Notes: generated by a model from the sequence alone, not told the origin. A DNA stretch of 64,000 nt from Odontocerum albicorne (GCA_949825065.1 OX463848.1:38196663-38260662), one strand, 5' to 3'. Positions 31,548 to 41,580 are shown, counted from the first letter of the stretch. Numbers and translations: made by a program.

Positions 31548-31730
31548 AAAACGGCCTCCATGGCAAACTTGGTACGACGCCGGTATTCTACCACGAGGGT
31601 TATGGGTATGATATCTCTTCGAACTCAATTTTTTTATAAAATGGTTTTAAATCTTGTTTTCACTTAAAGTCTCTTAAGCACGTTTCTGATTGGTCAGAAG
31701 AGATTATGGTATTATTGTACTGTATAACAC
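31548..31730 (+). mobile_element. SINE-J copy, left member of an inverted pair
   Basis: Head CGGCCTCCATGGCAAACTTG with remnant box TGGGTATGAT, body AAATCTTGTTTTCACTTAAAG and tail TCTGATTGGTCAGAAGAGAT. It ends against a SINE-J in opposite orientation. Confidence 0.65.
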
Positions 31731-31923
31731 TTTCACTGTATACAGTACAACCTGGCTGACTTATTGCTATTTAGCAACCTCTTCCAAGCAACCAGAAATA
31801 TGTTCAAGAGGCCTTAAAAGAGACTGGAATCCTTTTTTTTAAATCTGGGTTGTAGTGGGATTTGAACCCGCGATCTCCGGGTTTGGAGACAGGCTTCTTA
31901 CCAACTAAACCACGGAGGTCGTC
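31731..31923 (-). mobile_element. SINE-J copy, right member of an inverted pair
   Basis: On the complement: head ACCTCCGTGGTTTAGTTGGT, B box GGTTCAAATCC, body GGATTCCAGTCTC, tail TCTGGTTGCTTGGAAGAGGT then GCTAAATAGCAATAAGTCAG and GTACTGTATACAGTGAAAG. Well preserved. Confidence 0.8.
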
Positions 31924-32014
31924 GAGATTACTATATGTTTATAAACCACTCAGGTAGTAATGTATATGGTATAAAAAAAGTAGTTATTTATTAACTATTC
32001 ATTGAATCTGACTG

Positions 32015-32290
32015 GCTTACTGCCAGGTGGCAATCTCTTCCAACTAACCATACAAAAGGGGTTAAAAAAGGAAGTTATAAGGCTGCAAAAACATTCAAAT
32101 TACCACCCATCTCCTAGAAATTCATGAAAATATATGTTACATGAGCATACACTCATAAATCCCTCAAAGACGAACAATCACCCAACTATTATTTTTCATA
32201 TAAAGTGAAATATCATCAATCAAAGGAAAATTAAGGGATGGTAGAAGGGAAAGAAAAATTAGGAAGGAAACACGTTATATTACTGACTAG
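32015..32290 (-). mobile_element. LINE-K 3' UTR, minus strand
   Basis: Complement matches 12065-12412 and 55685-56045: CTTACTGCCAGGTGGCAATC, CACTCATAAATCCCTCAAAG, ATCATCAATCAAAGGAAAAT and the CACGTTATATTACTGACTAG block. 5'-truncated copy. Confidence 0.75.
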
Positions 32291-32792
32291 AAATTAAGAG
32301 TAAGTAATATATGAAACATCTAGAAGTATCAGAGAGATATGGGAATTCGGAATAACAGATATGTAAGACAAGAGAGTGAGGTCAAAATTTACAAAACATT
32401 TGTGAAAGCAATCATGACGTAACATACAACAAAAACAAAAAGTACTCGTATACTCAGAATAAGCTAAATGAAAACCCTTCGATTCATAGCAAGTAAAACG
32501 CTTAGATATTAAATTGGAACGTTTCGTACCAGGAAAATATATGAAGTGGAAGATATTATGAGATGGGGTAAAAATTTCGAAAGAAATTGTTGAGGCCATA
32601 TGGAAACAATTGATACGACAAGAGTTCCAAAGACGAAAATGTATTGAATACTCGCTGTCAGTGGTCTCCAAAGAAGAGCTCCAAAAATATAGATAAATGG
32701 AAATCACTATTGCAAGAGAATCAATTCTGATGATGGATCGGGCACATACGAGTATGTTACTTTTTTTTTTCCTGCCAGGCATGGAGTATATA
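32291..32792 (+). pseudogene. LINE-P-like fragment, plus strand
   Basis: Broken frames read SEVKIYKTFVKAIMT, KTKSTRILRIS, MKTLRFIASKTLRY, EVEDIMRWGKNFERNC and METIDTTRVPKTK. Their order parallels LINE-P at 25849 (TYGIEARADTVRTKSKLR, RTLRTIAGKTLRD, VQDVVRWGRQRR). A large minus-strand ORF over 32294-33112 is the antisense shadow of this fragment. Two TACGAGTA-type octamers lie inside. Confidence 0.65.
32443..32450. other. TACTCGTA scar in LINE-P-like coding sequence
   Basis: The frame reads KTKS-TR-ILRIS. Deleting the six bases CTCGTA gives KTKS-ILRIS, which aligns with KTKS/RTKS-xLR in the LINE family and in the copy at 25911. So the octamer is again a 6-bp gain at TA. Confidence 0.6.
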
Positions 32793-33122
32793 GAAGGTAT
32801 GCACCTGTAGGCCAGACTGTTTTTGACATTTGTATTTTTGTTTAAAACGTAATAATAAGAAAATAGTTGATTACTCACGGTTTTAGACACCTTGTAATGT
32901 TTTATGTTTCTGTTTGATACATTTAAGTGAATTTTTACTGTCTCGAAATTAAATTCAGGGTTGTCACCATACCGAAAGATGTAAACTATATAACGCATAA
33001 ATGTTAAAGAAATACGTGTTAATGCTGCATTAACAAATTTTATAAATGCTGATAGCAAAAAAAAACACAATTTTAAATAAAGTTTTACGACACACAAGAT
33101 AAATGGCGCCACTTTTCCTATT
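32793..33122. other. No recognisable gene
   Basis: AT-rich; covered only by the antisense chance ORF noted above. Confidence 0.5.
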
Positions 33123-33124
33123 GA

Positions 33125-33273
33125 AACTTAGTTCAAAAACAGTTCCAGTTTTGTTTTAAACTTAAGACATCTTAAACATACTCATATTTTTGATTGATCA
33201 GAAAAGATTGCCACATGAAAATAGGACCGCCAAATCGTACCGTATACAATAAAAGCGTAATACAATACAATTA
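33125..33273 (+). mobile_element. SINE-J body and tail, cut by MAR-A
   Basis: Body AGTTCCAGTTTTGTTTTAAA, tail TTGATCAGAAAAGATTGCCA then CGTACCGTATACAATAAAAG and CGTAATACAATACAA. MAR-A copy 2 starts at the TA just after the tail. Head missing. Confidence 0.7.
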
Positions 33274-33275
33274 TA

Positions 33276-34074
33276 TTGGGTGTTAACATAAGTTTTGTCC
33301 GTTTTTTTCCAAATTAAAAATGAGCACCAAAAGTAAAACAAAATGGTAAAGGTTATACGTCATTTGAAAGAAAATTTTCTGCTCTACAAGATATTGTGTT
33401 TGCTTTTACGTTACATATATTATTTTATTTGATAACAAGCCTTCAAAATGGAATGTCAAGTAGACGAAAGTGAGCATTTTCGACACCTCCTTCTGTTCGC
33501 GTTCAATCGAAGGAATAAAGCTGCCAAAGCCGCTCGCGATATTTGCGAAGTGTACGGTGAAGATGCTATGAATAAAAGGACAGCTTGTCGGTGGTTTTTG
33601 CGTTTCACAACGATAATTTCGACCTGAAATACATGGAGCGTTCCGGACGACCAGTGGACTTCGATGAGGACCGCTTAAACCATATTATTCATGAAGATCC
33701 CCTTCAAACCACCGTATAATTGGCTGAGCAGATGAATTGTAGTCACATGACTGTATACCGCCATCTTAAATCAATGAGAAAAGTCCAGAAGTTCGGCGCT
33801 TGGGTCCCACGTGTTTTGAATGAAAACAACAAAAATCAACGTTCGACAATTGAACGCTAACAGAAGGAATTGTCAAAAATGCTAGCTTTCGTCTACTTGA
33901 CATTCCATTTTGACGGCTTGTAATCAAATAAAATAATATATGTAACGTAAAAGCAAACATCTTGTAGAGCAGAAAATTTTCTTTCGAATGACGATAACCT
34001 TTACCATTTTGTCTTACTTTTGGTGCTCATTTTTAATTTGAAAAAAAACGGACACAACTCATGTTAACACCTAA
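33276..34074 (+). mobile_element. MAR-A copy 2 with about 195-bp terminal inverted repeats
   Basis: TA at 33274-33275 and 34075-34076. The left about 195 bp (33276-33475) recur inverted at the right end (about 33880-34074), including ATGAGCACCAAAAGTAAAAC, GAAAATTTTCTGCTCTACAA and even the transposase start region AAATGGAATGTCAAGTAGAC. The normal mariner has terminal repeats of about 30 bp, so the right end here has been replaced by a copy of the left end. The unique middle carries most of the N-terminal half of the transposase. Confidence 0.85.
33448..33860 (+). pseudogene. MAR-A transposase, N-terminal part
   Basis: Reads MECQVDESEHFRHLLLFAFN, RRNKAAKAARDICEVYGED, AMNKRTACRWFLRF, a frame break, then YMERSGRPVDFDEDRLNHII, a stop, LAEQMNCSHMTVYRHLKSMR and KVQKFGAWVPRVLNENNKNQ. 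This is the DNA-binding half of a mariner transposase (about 125 of an expected 345 residues). It stops where the inverted right end begins. The catalytic domain is absent. Confidence 0.85.
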
Positions 34075-34224
34075 TACAATGAAGCCCTTACACACAAAGT
34101 TTTTAGATGATCTCGTTGAAAATACTTTTTATGTGATTTAAATTATATTTTTTATGAATACAAATATGTTATAGTAATAAAAATTGCGAAAAAAAATATG
34201 GAAATATGAATACATTATAATACT

Positions 34225-34318
34225 CGTATCTTTCTCATTGGTTGGAAGACATTGCCACGTAACAATAAGCCATCCAGGTTGTACTGTACAAACGAAAGTA
34301 TAATAGTACGCAATAAAT
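34225..34318 (+). mobile_element. SINE-J tail fragment
   Basis: TTGGTTGGAAGACATTGCCA, CAATAAGCCATCCAGGTTG and GTACTGTACAAACGAAAGTA. An octamer (34221-34228) lies at its left edge. Confidence 0.65.
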
Positions 34319-34830
34319 TCAAGTGCATCTTTGTTTATTATAGAGTTAAAAGGCTCTTAAAAACAGTCGGACTTTGTAATTAAATGTATTTTTCATTTTA
34401 GTGAAACACTACAACAATTAGTAAAATTTCACAGCATTACAGTGCTTATTACACTAATAGTATTATTTGTGAATGTGAGCTCTTCTCAAAACAATACAAT
34501 TCCAACAATTAAAAATCCAATGACTTGTTCGGCCCGTTAGCTTGGGCAATATACATGGTAATTCCATTTTTTTCAGATGAGTTCATTAGATAGTGGAGAG
34601 ATAAATAATGACACAACACTTTAAAATTATCTTTTTATCTCATAAAATAAGTTGAACGATGATCTAATTAGGCACTAAGTAAGTAACAGTGGCGTAGAAA
34701 TATTTTTTAAGCATAATAATGTTTTAAAATTTTTTTACATTTCAAATATCAACAAAGACTCTTGTGTGAATTAACTTCATAGCTTAATAGATAGCATACA
34801 AATGTCAAATAGGAATGTATCATATGCACA
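34319..34830. other. No recognisable gene
   Basis: AT-rich spacer. Confidence 0.5.
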
Positions 34831-34834
34831 TATT

Positions 34835-34960
34835 TGTACGCTGATGATATGGTAGAATAATCGAACACTCAGGATAGATTACAGAGTTTGATAAGTAAAT
34901 TGGGTGTGAGATGGGAAAATAAAGATCTGACAACGAATCATGCGAAATCCATAAGGCATT
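34835..34960 (+). pseudogene. LINE-M reverse-transcriptase core fragment (YADD)
   Basis: The plus strand reads YADDMVE, a stop, then DRLQSLISKLGVRWENKDLT. YADD is the catalytic metal-binding box of reverse transcriptase; the following helix matches the copy near 54020 (LISKLCERCEERDLRMNV). Only about 40 codons remain before the sequence runs into Rep-L. Confidence 0.75.
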
Positions 34961-35145
34961 GTCCTGATAAGTCCTCCCAAAAACATTATCTCCAAGCACT
35001 TCTTAAAGATGCACACGCCACCCATATCTCTAACACTTGGAAGCAGATAGTTTCACTCTATGGGATCATCAACAATAAAAGCTATATCACAATACCCTGT
35101 TGGATTGATTCGAAACTATCAATTTATTCGGTGTAGACCAATAAA
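34961..35145 (+). repeat. Rep-L distal part
   Basis: TCCCAAAAACATTATCTCCA, ACTTCTTAAAGATGCACACG and CCCATATCTCTAACACTTGG match 56174-56330 and 46684-46760. It ends GGATTGATTCGAAAC, as in 56320 (GGATCGATACGAAA). Confidence 0.6.
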
Positions 35146-35154
35146 TGGATTGTT

Positions 35155-35462
35155 TCGAATATATAAATACATACCATCACGCCGTTTCACTATCGGGTAG
35201 ACAGAGTACCAAATTTATCATAACATACATTTATCTTCTTTTACATTCATACACATTCTCATACAACTCCTACGATTTGTCTAACTTTTTTACATTTCCT
35301 TCTTTCAAAATATCATAATCTTGATCCAACAATAACTTCCTTGGTCTTTCTCTTTACACTTTCAACTAATATTTGAAGTATGTATTTGTTTTGTTAGTTT
35401 TTCTTTATTTTTCATTCTACATGTCCAAACCATCTCAGGTACTCTTGTTGATCATAATAGTT
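35155..35462 (-). repeat. LINE-M 3' end, minus strand
   Basis: Complement of CCATCACGCCGTTTCACTAT through the CTTTGGTCTTTCTC region and ACATGTCCAAACCATCTCAG. Same block order as 19750 and 49915. No frame. Confidence 0.6.
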
Positions 35463-35464
35463 TA

Positions 35465-36035
35465 ACAAAACTAGAAAAAAAAAACAACGATTTATATTTC
35501 CATTACCTTTATACGAGTATATAAAATATGTCACCGTTAAGAAATATATCACAGCGATATTCATTTTCTCAATTTAAAAAAAAATACGAAAGTTTATAAA
35601 TGTAACTGGTAACACTACAAATTTTATTTACAGCTATAAATAAATAAAAAAAAAACATGTTTAGGATTGAGTGCAGTTTCAATGGTCTTCTTATCATTGA
35701 TCGTAGATCATAACTCTTAAAACTATATCTCATGACAGCTGATCACTGTAAAAAAAAGTGGTTGACAATACAAGAAATGTCAGAAAGTCATTATAAATCA
35801 TGTTTTCTCCGCGTTTATACATCTAAGACATATTTTCTTTTATGATATTATTTCAAATACCAATTTTGATAAATATCTGTCGAGTTGTTTATGGAAATAT
35901 GGTGGATATGTAATAGTTTAGTGTATAACCTGAAAAAAATGTGATTTAAGAAATAAATTGTACGAGTATATATTTGATATAAAACGACGTTTCATCTCAA
36001 ATGTTTTTCCGTGTTGTATTTCAAAAATGTCGACA
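35465..36035. other. No recognisable gene
   Basis: AT-rich; two octamers (35512-35519, 35961-35968). Confidence 0.5.
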
Positions 36036-36315
36036 TGTTCATCAGGAAGTTCTTAGAAAAAAAAGCTTTGTTATAGTGTTACTGTAATATGTCAAAAGCG
36101 TTATTTATGATAGATAATGTTTTGTATTAGAGACTCGTATATGTTTATGTGAATAGAAATATCTGAAAAAAATGAGAAATTCTTAGGAAAAAACCTTATC
36201 ACACTGTTTTTATAATATATCAAACATTTGTTTGGATAATGTGTTATATATATGTGAATAGATATGTCAAAAAAAAAAATAGAAATTCTTAGAAAAAAAC
36301 TTACCATACTGTTAC

Positions 36316-36323
36316 TACGAGTA
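36316..36323. other. TACGAGTA scar in a tandem unit
   Basis: The unit at 37114 reads GTTACTATAATATG; this unit reads GTTACTACGAGTATAATATG. The flanks match perfectly and the only difference is the 6-bp gain at TA. This is the cleanest footprint in the window. Confidence 0.9.
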
Positions 36324-36355
36324 TAATATGTCAAAAGCGTTATTTGGATAATATA

Positions 36356-36916
36356 AAGGGTCTTTCAAATTGAGCGTTTTTTTTATTCTTAGATAAAACA
36401 CAGATGGCGTTGCGAACTTGCCTGGGTCTTGTGACATTTGAGAAGTGTATTGTATGACATTTATAAAAATGGAGTCGTATACAATATACGAGTAACAACG
36501 CGTTCAAATTGTTGAATTATTTTATGTATTGTAATCTCAGGAAACGGTGATGTTAATTGGCCACCAAGATCATGTAATCTGATACCGTTGGACTATTTTC
36601 TCTGACGTTACGTAAAAAACCAGGTCTATAAGAATGACCCCCAATCAATTCCTGAACTGAAGGACGAAATTATTCGCGTTATTGGTGAGTTAGAACCGCA
36701 ATTATGCCAAAATCTCATTGAAAATTTTGACAAAGGAGTGGACATCTGTAGAGCTGCAAGAAGGGGACATTTGGTGGATATGGTTTTTTGTGTTTAAATG
36801 TCATACATTATACTTCAATAACCAATAAAAAGTTTTTTGAATCAAAGAAAATTGTGTGTTTTATTCAAGAGTTAAAAAAATAGAATTAAAGAAACCGCAC
36901 AATTTGAAAGACCCTT
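36356..36916 (+). mobile_element. MAR-B copy 3
   Basis: TA at 36354-36355 and 36917-36918; ends AAGGGTCTTTCAAATTGAGC and complement of CACAATTTGAAAGACCCTT. Contains the same N-terminal start (SYTIY..., broken by the octamer at 36487) and C-terminus (SIPELKDEIIRVIGELEPQL, NLIENFDKGVDIC). Same internal deletion as copies 1 and 2. Confidence 0.9.
36487..36494. other. TACGAGTA scar inside MAR-B copy 3
   Basis: Copies 1 and 2 read TATACAATACAACAACGCG; copy 3 reads TATACAATATACGAGTAACA. The net gain is 6 bp plus one C-to-T change. The event postdates the spread of this MITE. Confidence 0.75.
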
Positions 36917-37194
36917 TATTAGATGTGTATGTGAATAGAAATATCAGAACAAAATGAGAAATTCTTAGAAAAAATACCTCATCATAATGTTACTATAACA
37001 TAATATGTCAAAAACGTGTTTGGATAATATATTAGATACATGTGGATAATATATTAGATATATCAGAAAAAAAACGAAATTCTAAGAAAATAAAACCTTA
37101 TCATATCGTTACTATAATATGTAAAAAAACATTATTTGGATAATATATTAGATATTTGTGTATAAAAATATCAGAAAACATGAGAACTGGAAAG

Positions 37195-38042
37195 CATGGT
37201 GATGTGAAAGGAAAAGTAAATACGATTTATGGGTGAACAGTGCAAGATTTGAGTAAGTTATTGAATTATTGGGTAGTATTTTCTCAGATGATGGAAGAGT
37301 TAGGAAATATATTAAACGGGGTGTAGCTATGTCAGTTATACACTAAATTATATATGCTCAAACATATCAAAGTATCAAAACTTGCTAATATGATATCCTA
37401 TAACAATATTTTGGTATAAACTTTGATGTATGAAAGTGAAACGTACATACGAGTAAATGTAGAAAAATACTGAAACGACGTAAAAAATGCGTGAACTGAG
37501 AAGAACAAATGGGGTGATAATGCATGACCGAATACAGATTGAAGTGATAAGGAATGAATGTGAACTTTAGGCTGATGCGTTGAGCAAAATGAAAAATAAT
37601 ATTTTGAGATAGTAAAACTGAGAGGAACTCAATAAATTATGTAGAAATGCGTGTAATGAGATGAATATATAGACTGGCAATGTTTGACAGAAAACGAAAT
37701 GTTGTAATAAGGGATAAATAGAAATTTAAGACTGATGCGCTAAGTAAGATGGGAAGACCACCCTGAGATGGTTTGGGCACGCGGAACGAATGAACGAAGA
37801 AGGACTAGTAAAAAAATTACAGTGCAAGTCTAAGTGGAAGAGGTGGTAGAGGAAAACCAAAGAAAATGTGGTTGGGTCAAGTGTGTGATATTTTGAATAA
37901 GGAAATGGAAAATTTTAGATACATCGTTAGAGTTGCCTGAAGGAGTGTATGGATAAGATGTGAAGAATGTGTGTTGGGGAAGGAAAATATAGATATATGT
38001 TGTCTATGCCTACTCCGACAGGGACATGCCGTGATTTCATAT
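37195..38042 (+). pseudogene. LINE-M copies, two overlapping 3' portions
   Basis: Plus strand: a block matching LGSIFSDDGRVRKYIKRGVA near 37265-37330, ACTTTGATGTATGAAAGTGA, a first GECELADALSKMKN-like block near 37550 and a second (RLMR*VRWEDHPEMVWAR) near 37730, then KKLQCKSKWKRW, ENVVGSS and the CCTACTCCGACAGGGACATG end. Numerous stops. The doubled middle suggests either two nested copies or a duplication. Confidence 0.6.
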
Positions 38043-38096
38043 AAGTTTGTATGTTTTTTTTAAAGTGAATAAGTCTTTTTACGGTATCATTTATAT

Positions 38097-38618
38097 CAGT
38101 GCTCCGCAACCAGTGTGCCGTGGCACACTGGTGTGCCGTGAGCCGGATACAGGTGTGCCGCGGTCAAATTCAATGTATTTGACATTTTACAATTTTTCAT
38201 TATGTATTTCATACACAATGACAAAATATTTTTCATAATATTGTCTATTTATCAAAATGTAGTATAGAATAATTATTATAACTAAATTATTTTTCAATGT
38301 TCCCCCAGCGCCTGGTGCCAACTGTTGAAAACTGCGTAGTGTGCTTTGTACACACCATGGCCGCACCAAATTAGTCATAGACAAAAAAAATGACCCTTAT
38401 GCGCGTCGCTGAAGACTCATGCGCATGCGTTATACTGCATTTGCGTAAAAATAAATATGTTATAGTGTTATATATGTATACTTTTCAAATAAAAAACAAA
38501 AAATTATTGTAAAATTTGTGTATCAATTTAATACCTATATATTTAAGCTTTTGGTGTGCCGCGGAATTCTAGGAAGAATTTTGGTGTGTCGTAGGTGAGA
38601 AAAGGTTGCGGAGCACTG
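38097..38618. mobile_element. hAT-type MITE with 8-bp target duplication
   Basis: Terminal inverted repeats of 15 bp, CAGTGCTCCGCAACC, are exact at both ends. ATTTATAT flanks both sides (38089-38096 and 38619-38626). 8-bp duplications and CAG-starting ends are diagnostic of hAT. Near both ends lie multiple GTGTGCCG(T/C)G motifs in opposing orientation, which could be transposase-binding subterminal repeats. 522 bp, no transposase. Confidence 0.95.
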
Positions 38619-38628
38619 ATTTATATGA

Positions 38629-38868
38629 TAGTTAAGGTATTAACATTGTGGAGAATTAAAGACATTGTAATTTATTTTATCAAACACTATTTATTTCACG
38701 TTTTTGTAACGGTATAACCCTACCGGTTTCAAGGCTATTACCTCATCATTGTGCTCCTCTGATGATGAGGTGAAAGCCTTGAAACTGGTAGTGTTATACC
38801 GTTACAAAAAAGTGGAGTAAATAGTGTTTGATAAAACCAATTACAATGCCTTTTTAAGGTTTATCTTT
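38629..38868. mobile_element. FB-G copy 3
   Basis: Inverted arms: left AGGTATTAACATTGTGGAG, CAAACACTATTTATTTCACG, CCCTACCGGTTTCAAGGC; right GTGAAAGCCTTGAAACTGG, AAGTGGAGTAAATAGTGTTT. Loop TGTGCTCCTCTGATGATGAG. Compact copy without inserts, about 11 bp after the hAT MITE. Confidence 0.8.
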
Positions 38869-38869
38869 T

Positions 38870-39362
38870 TAAGTAAATGCTTCTTTATTGTAGAGTAAAG
38901 TAAAAAGTACCAATTACAAGGATAGTTAAAAGCCTAAGGCGGAAAGTTTGGTCACTATTTGAAATTTGAAAAAAAAAACGAAGAAAAGCGTCTTGTCACT
39001 AGACTACAGGAAAAAAATGTCCGAATCCTTTGAGCAAACTTATTGATAAGATCAGGAATCTGGAACGTGCGGTTTCGGAAACGTATCCCAGTCTTCGTAA
39101 ATGTTAAGACTTTCTTCAGTCTATTTTACCACTTCGAATTATATTGAAATTTGGTTTTATTTGAGATTAATTTATAAAAATATAAATGAATAAATAATTC
39201 TTATAGGATGGTAAGAGAAAAAAAGGTTTTTTTTAAATTTCAAGTCTTGTGAGATGCAGATTTCGGATTACGCAAATTTACATTCAAGATTTTTTTTAAC
39301 TTGATATAAAATATTGAAAAAAAATTGAAAATTAAAATACATATAGGCTAAAAATGTCATTA
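38870..39362. other. No recognisable gene
   Basis: A-rich spacer. Confidence 0.5.
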
Positions 39363-39364
39363 AA

Positions 39365-39560
39365 AAATGAAACCCATTAAAACAACCTCATTAGGACACT
39401 AAATACCTCATTAGGACACTAATAACCTCACAAGCAACTGAAAAAAAAACATTATAACAATCTCATTAGGAGACATAAAACCTTATTGGTAAGTGAAACC
39501 CATTAGTACAACCTCACTAAGGTACTAAAACACTCATTGAGAAATAATAATCAACCCCTC
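39365..39560. repeat. Short degenerate direct repeats
   Basis: CCTCATTAGGACACTAAATA occurs with variants five to six times, interleaved with GAAACCCATTA blocks. Local duplication array. Confidence 0.65.
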
Positions 39561-40060
39561 AATGAAGGTACTGAAATTTTTATTTACGATCTGACTTTAG
39601 AAATTTACTTTTCTGGCAAGGAAAACTGAATAAAAAAATCGATTAAAAAAAGTAAAACTTTGTTTGCGCTTTGGATGATACCACCGCCGCGCCGTGTTCT
39701 GGTTTAAATTACGCTTATCTCACAGTCTGAGGTTACAGGTTTCACTCAAGTTTCATTAATTTTTTTTAAAAAAGAGCAAAATGTACTGTTCACTAAAGGT
39801 ATTTTTGATTGCCGCATGGTAATTAGCTCTCGAAGTAAAATAAAATATCACATTTTTTAACATAACATAACATCAATCCATATTTTAACATGATAGTCAC
39901 GATGCTCAAACAGGAGCTACATGATAAGATGATGTATTATTTCATTCTTTCATGTCATACAATACAAATTGGCGATCTTAATACCTTGTGACAGTTTCTT
40001 CCAACCAAATAGAAATATTGTCGTACAATGATGTGTTGTTATTTAACATATTTATTTTTT
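39561..40060. other. No recognisable gene
   Basis: AT-rich; a diverged echo of LINE-O (GATGCTCAAACAGGAGCTAC near 39902 resembles GATGCTCAATCATGAGCTAC at 27408). Confidence 0.45.
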
Positions 40061-40070
40061 ATTTAACATA

Positions 40071-40425
40071 TGATGTGGTGCTACAGACGAATGACCAGGG
40101 TCCATTGGTCAGATCACATCCGAAACGACGAGGTATTGAGCGGGGCTGGAGAAACAAGTCAACTCCTAAATAGAGTTGTCCAACAACGATCCAGTTGGAT
40201 ATACCATAACATCAGGCACCCATCCTTACCATCGTCGAGGGAATAATTGAGGGCAATAACCATAGAGGCCGCCCTAGATATATAGCTACATGGACCGGGT
40301 GATCCGGGATGTGCGCTGTGGCAGCTACCAGGAGATGAAGAGACTGGCGGATGACAGAGATGAGTGGAGAGATCGAGTGCTTGGTGCAGACCAATCCTAG
40401 GATTGTAGCCCAGAAGAAAAAAAAT
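40071..40425 (+). pseudogene. LINE-Q C-terminal fragment
   Basis: The plus strand reads RRMTRVHWSDHIRNDEVLSG, AGETSQLLNRVVQQRSSWI, a frame shift, NNHRGRPRYI, then YMDRVIRDVRCGSYQEMKRL and ADDRDEWRDRVLGADQS. The order HWSDHIRN-EVL, GRPR, ADDRDEWR is typical of the C-terminal tail of another insect LINE. One or two frame breaks; otherwise nearly readable, so relatively young. Confidence 0.85.
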
Positions 40426-40464
40426 AAACTTTAAGGTAAAGGCTGGTACAATATTTGAAAAAAA

Positions 40465-40540
40465 ATATTGCCAACAGGAACCTAACACACAACCCACAGT
40501 TTGCAAGAGTCATTCCAACTATGCCACGGAGACTTTTACA
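40465..40540 (-). mobile_element. SINE-J head, minus strand
   Basis: Complement of CAACAGGAACCTAACACACA and ATTCCAACTATGCCACGGAG is a decayed tRNA-like head with the GGTTCC/CCGTGG features. Confidence 0.5.
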
Positions 40541-41340
40541 TATGATATTAAAAAAATACATTTAATTATTTGCTTACTTGAAGAAAAAAGGTTCCCTAAA
40601 CCTGATTAGTATTATTTAGACAATTAATCTTAATTCTCAGAAAAAAAACTATTTAATATTAACCATGAAATATACGGAAATATATTTTGTTGATAAGCAA
40701 TTTCATTTCAGCTTTTTTTTTCAAATAGCAGAAAAACTATTTTGAGGAAGAAATATATATTCAAAAAGCTCATAAATTAAGATGTGTGGTTATATTTCAT
40801 GAATTATAATTATTTCAGGTTTGTTTTCCTGTTCATTTCCAGGACTTCTAATAATAAACATATTATAATGATTGCTAAAAAAATATTTAAAAACCCTCAT
40901 TAAAATTTAGATACTTCGCGAAAAGACGGTTCAACTTTGTATTTAAGAGGATGTTGAACTAAGCAATTAAATAATATACTTATATTGGCTTTAAATCGAT
41001 TAAAATTCTCGTACCTAAGGATTCCAAACAGGTTTCACTTTCATAACTATTTCATATTAATTTATTGTTATACTTTTGTTGCCAAATAATGCCAACGTAA
41101 GTGAATTATTAATGCATACTATTTCGTCATTTTCTTTTAGGAAAGACAAAAATTAAAAACAACAGATGATTTACAATAAATTACTTATTATATTAATACC
41201 CCACCTATCTCGTCCTACTATCCCGAGGCTTTGTTTAGACTCTCATAATTCAGCTTGAAGAGATCCTCAGGATATAGGGTAGAAACATGTGAAGCGGGGA
41301 TTAATGTATTTAATGAAATAACATTAATTTCTCGAATCTT
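40541..41340. other. No recognisable gene
   Basis: AT-rich spacer. Confidence 0.5.
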
Positions 41341-41354
41341 AAAAAAGACTTTTG

Positions 41355-41580
41355 TTTCATTTTGTGGTGTCACGTTTATAATTTTTTTTTAAATAAAACA
41401 CTTATTTTTTAAAATTTGTATTCATCACTGTTTTATTTATGGTCACTACCGGTTTCAATTCATCAGGTGCAGATGAAGTTTATCTTCACCTGACAAGGAA
41501 TACAAAAGTTTTTAAAATCGGTAATGAACTCAAATAAAACACTTGTGAATAAATAATAAAAAATAAGTACTCATTTCTTT
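41355..41580. mobile_element. FB-I copy 3
   Basis: Left arm GTATTCATCACTGTTTTATT then TCACTACCGGTTTCAA; loop GAAGTTTATCTTCACCTGAC; right arm AAATCGGTAATGAACTCAAA then TAAAACACTTGTGAA. Similar flanks to FB-I copy 2. Confidence 0.75.

Larger units (their letters stand above)
36040..37190. repeat. Tandem repeat block of about 110-bp units, split by MAR-B
   Basis: Units share GAAATTCTTAGAAAAAA, ACTGTTACTATAATATGTCA, GTTATTTGGATAATAT and GTGAATAGAAATATCAGAA. Units lie at about 36049-36170, 36170-36290, 36290-36355 continuing at 36917, then 36970-37080 and 37080-37190. MAR-B copy 3 inserted into one unit. Confidence 0.75.

Noticed and set aside
32294..33112. Longest ORF in the window (272 codons, minus strand)
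   Set aside because: Its first part overlaps, antisense, a LINE-P-like fragment whose plus-strand motifs are recognisable, and the rest is AT-rich. The residue composition (many Ser, Tyr, Ile, Phe) is that of translated AT-rich antisense DNA. No start context, domain or splice structure supports a gene.
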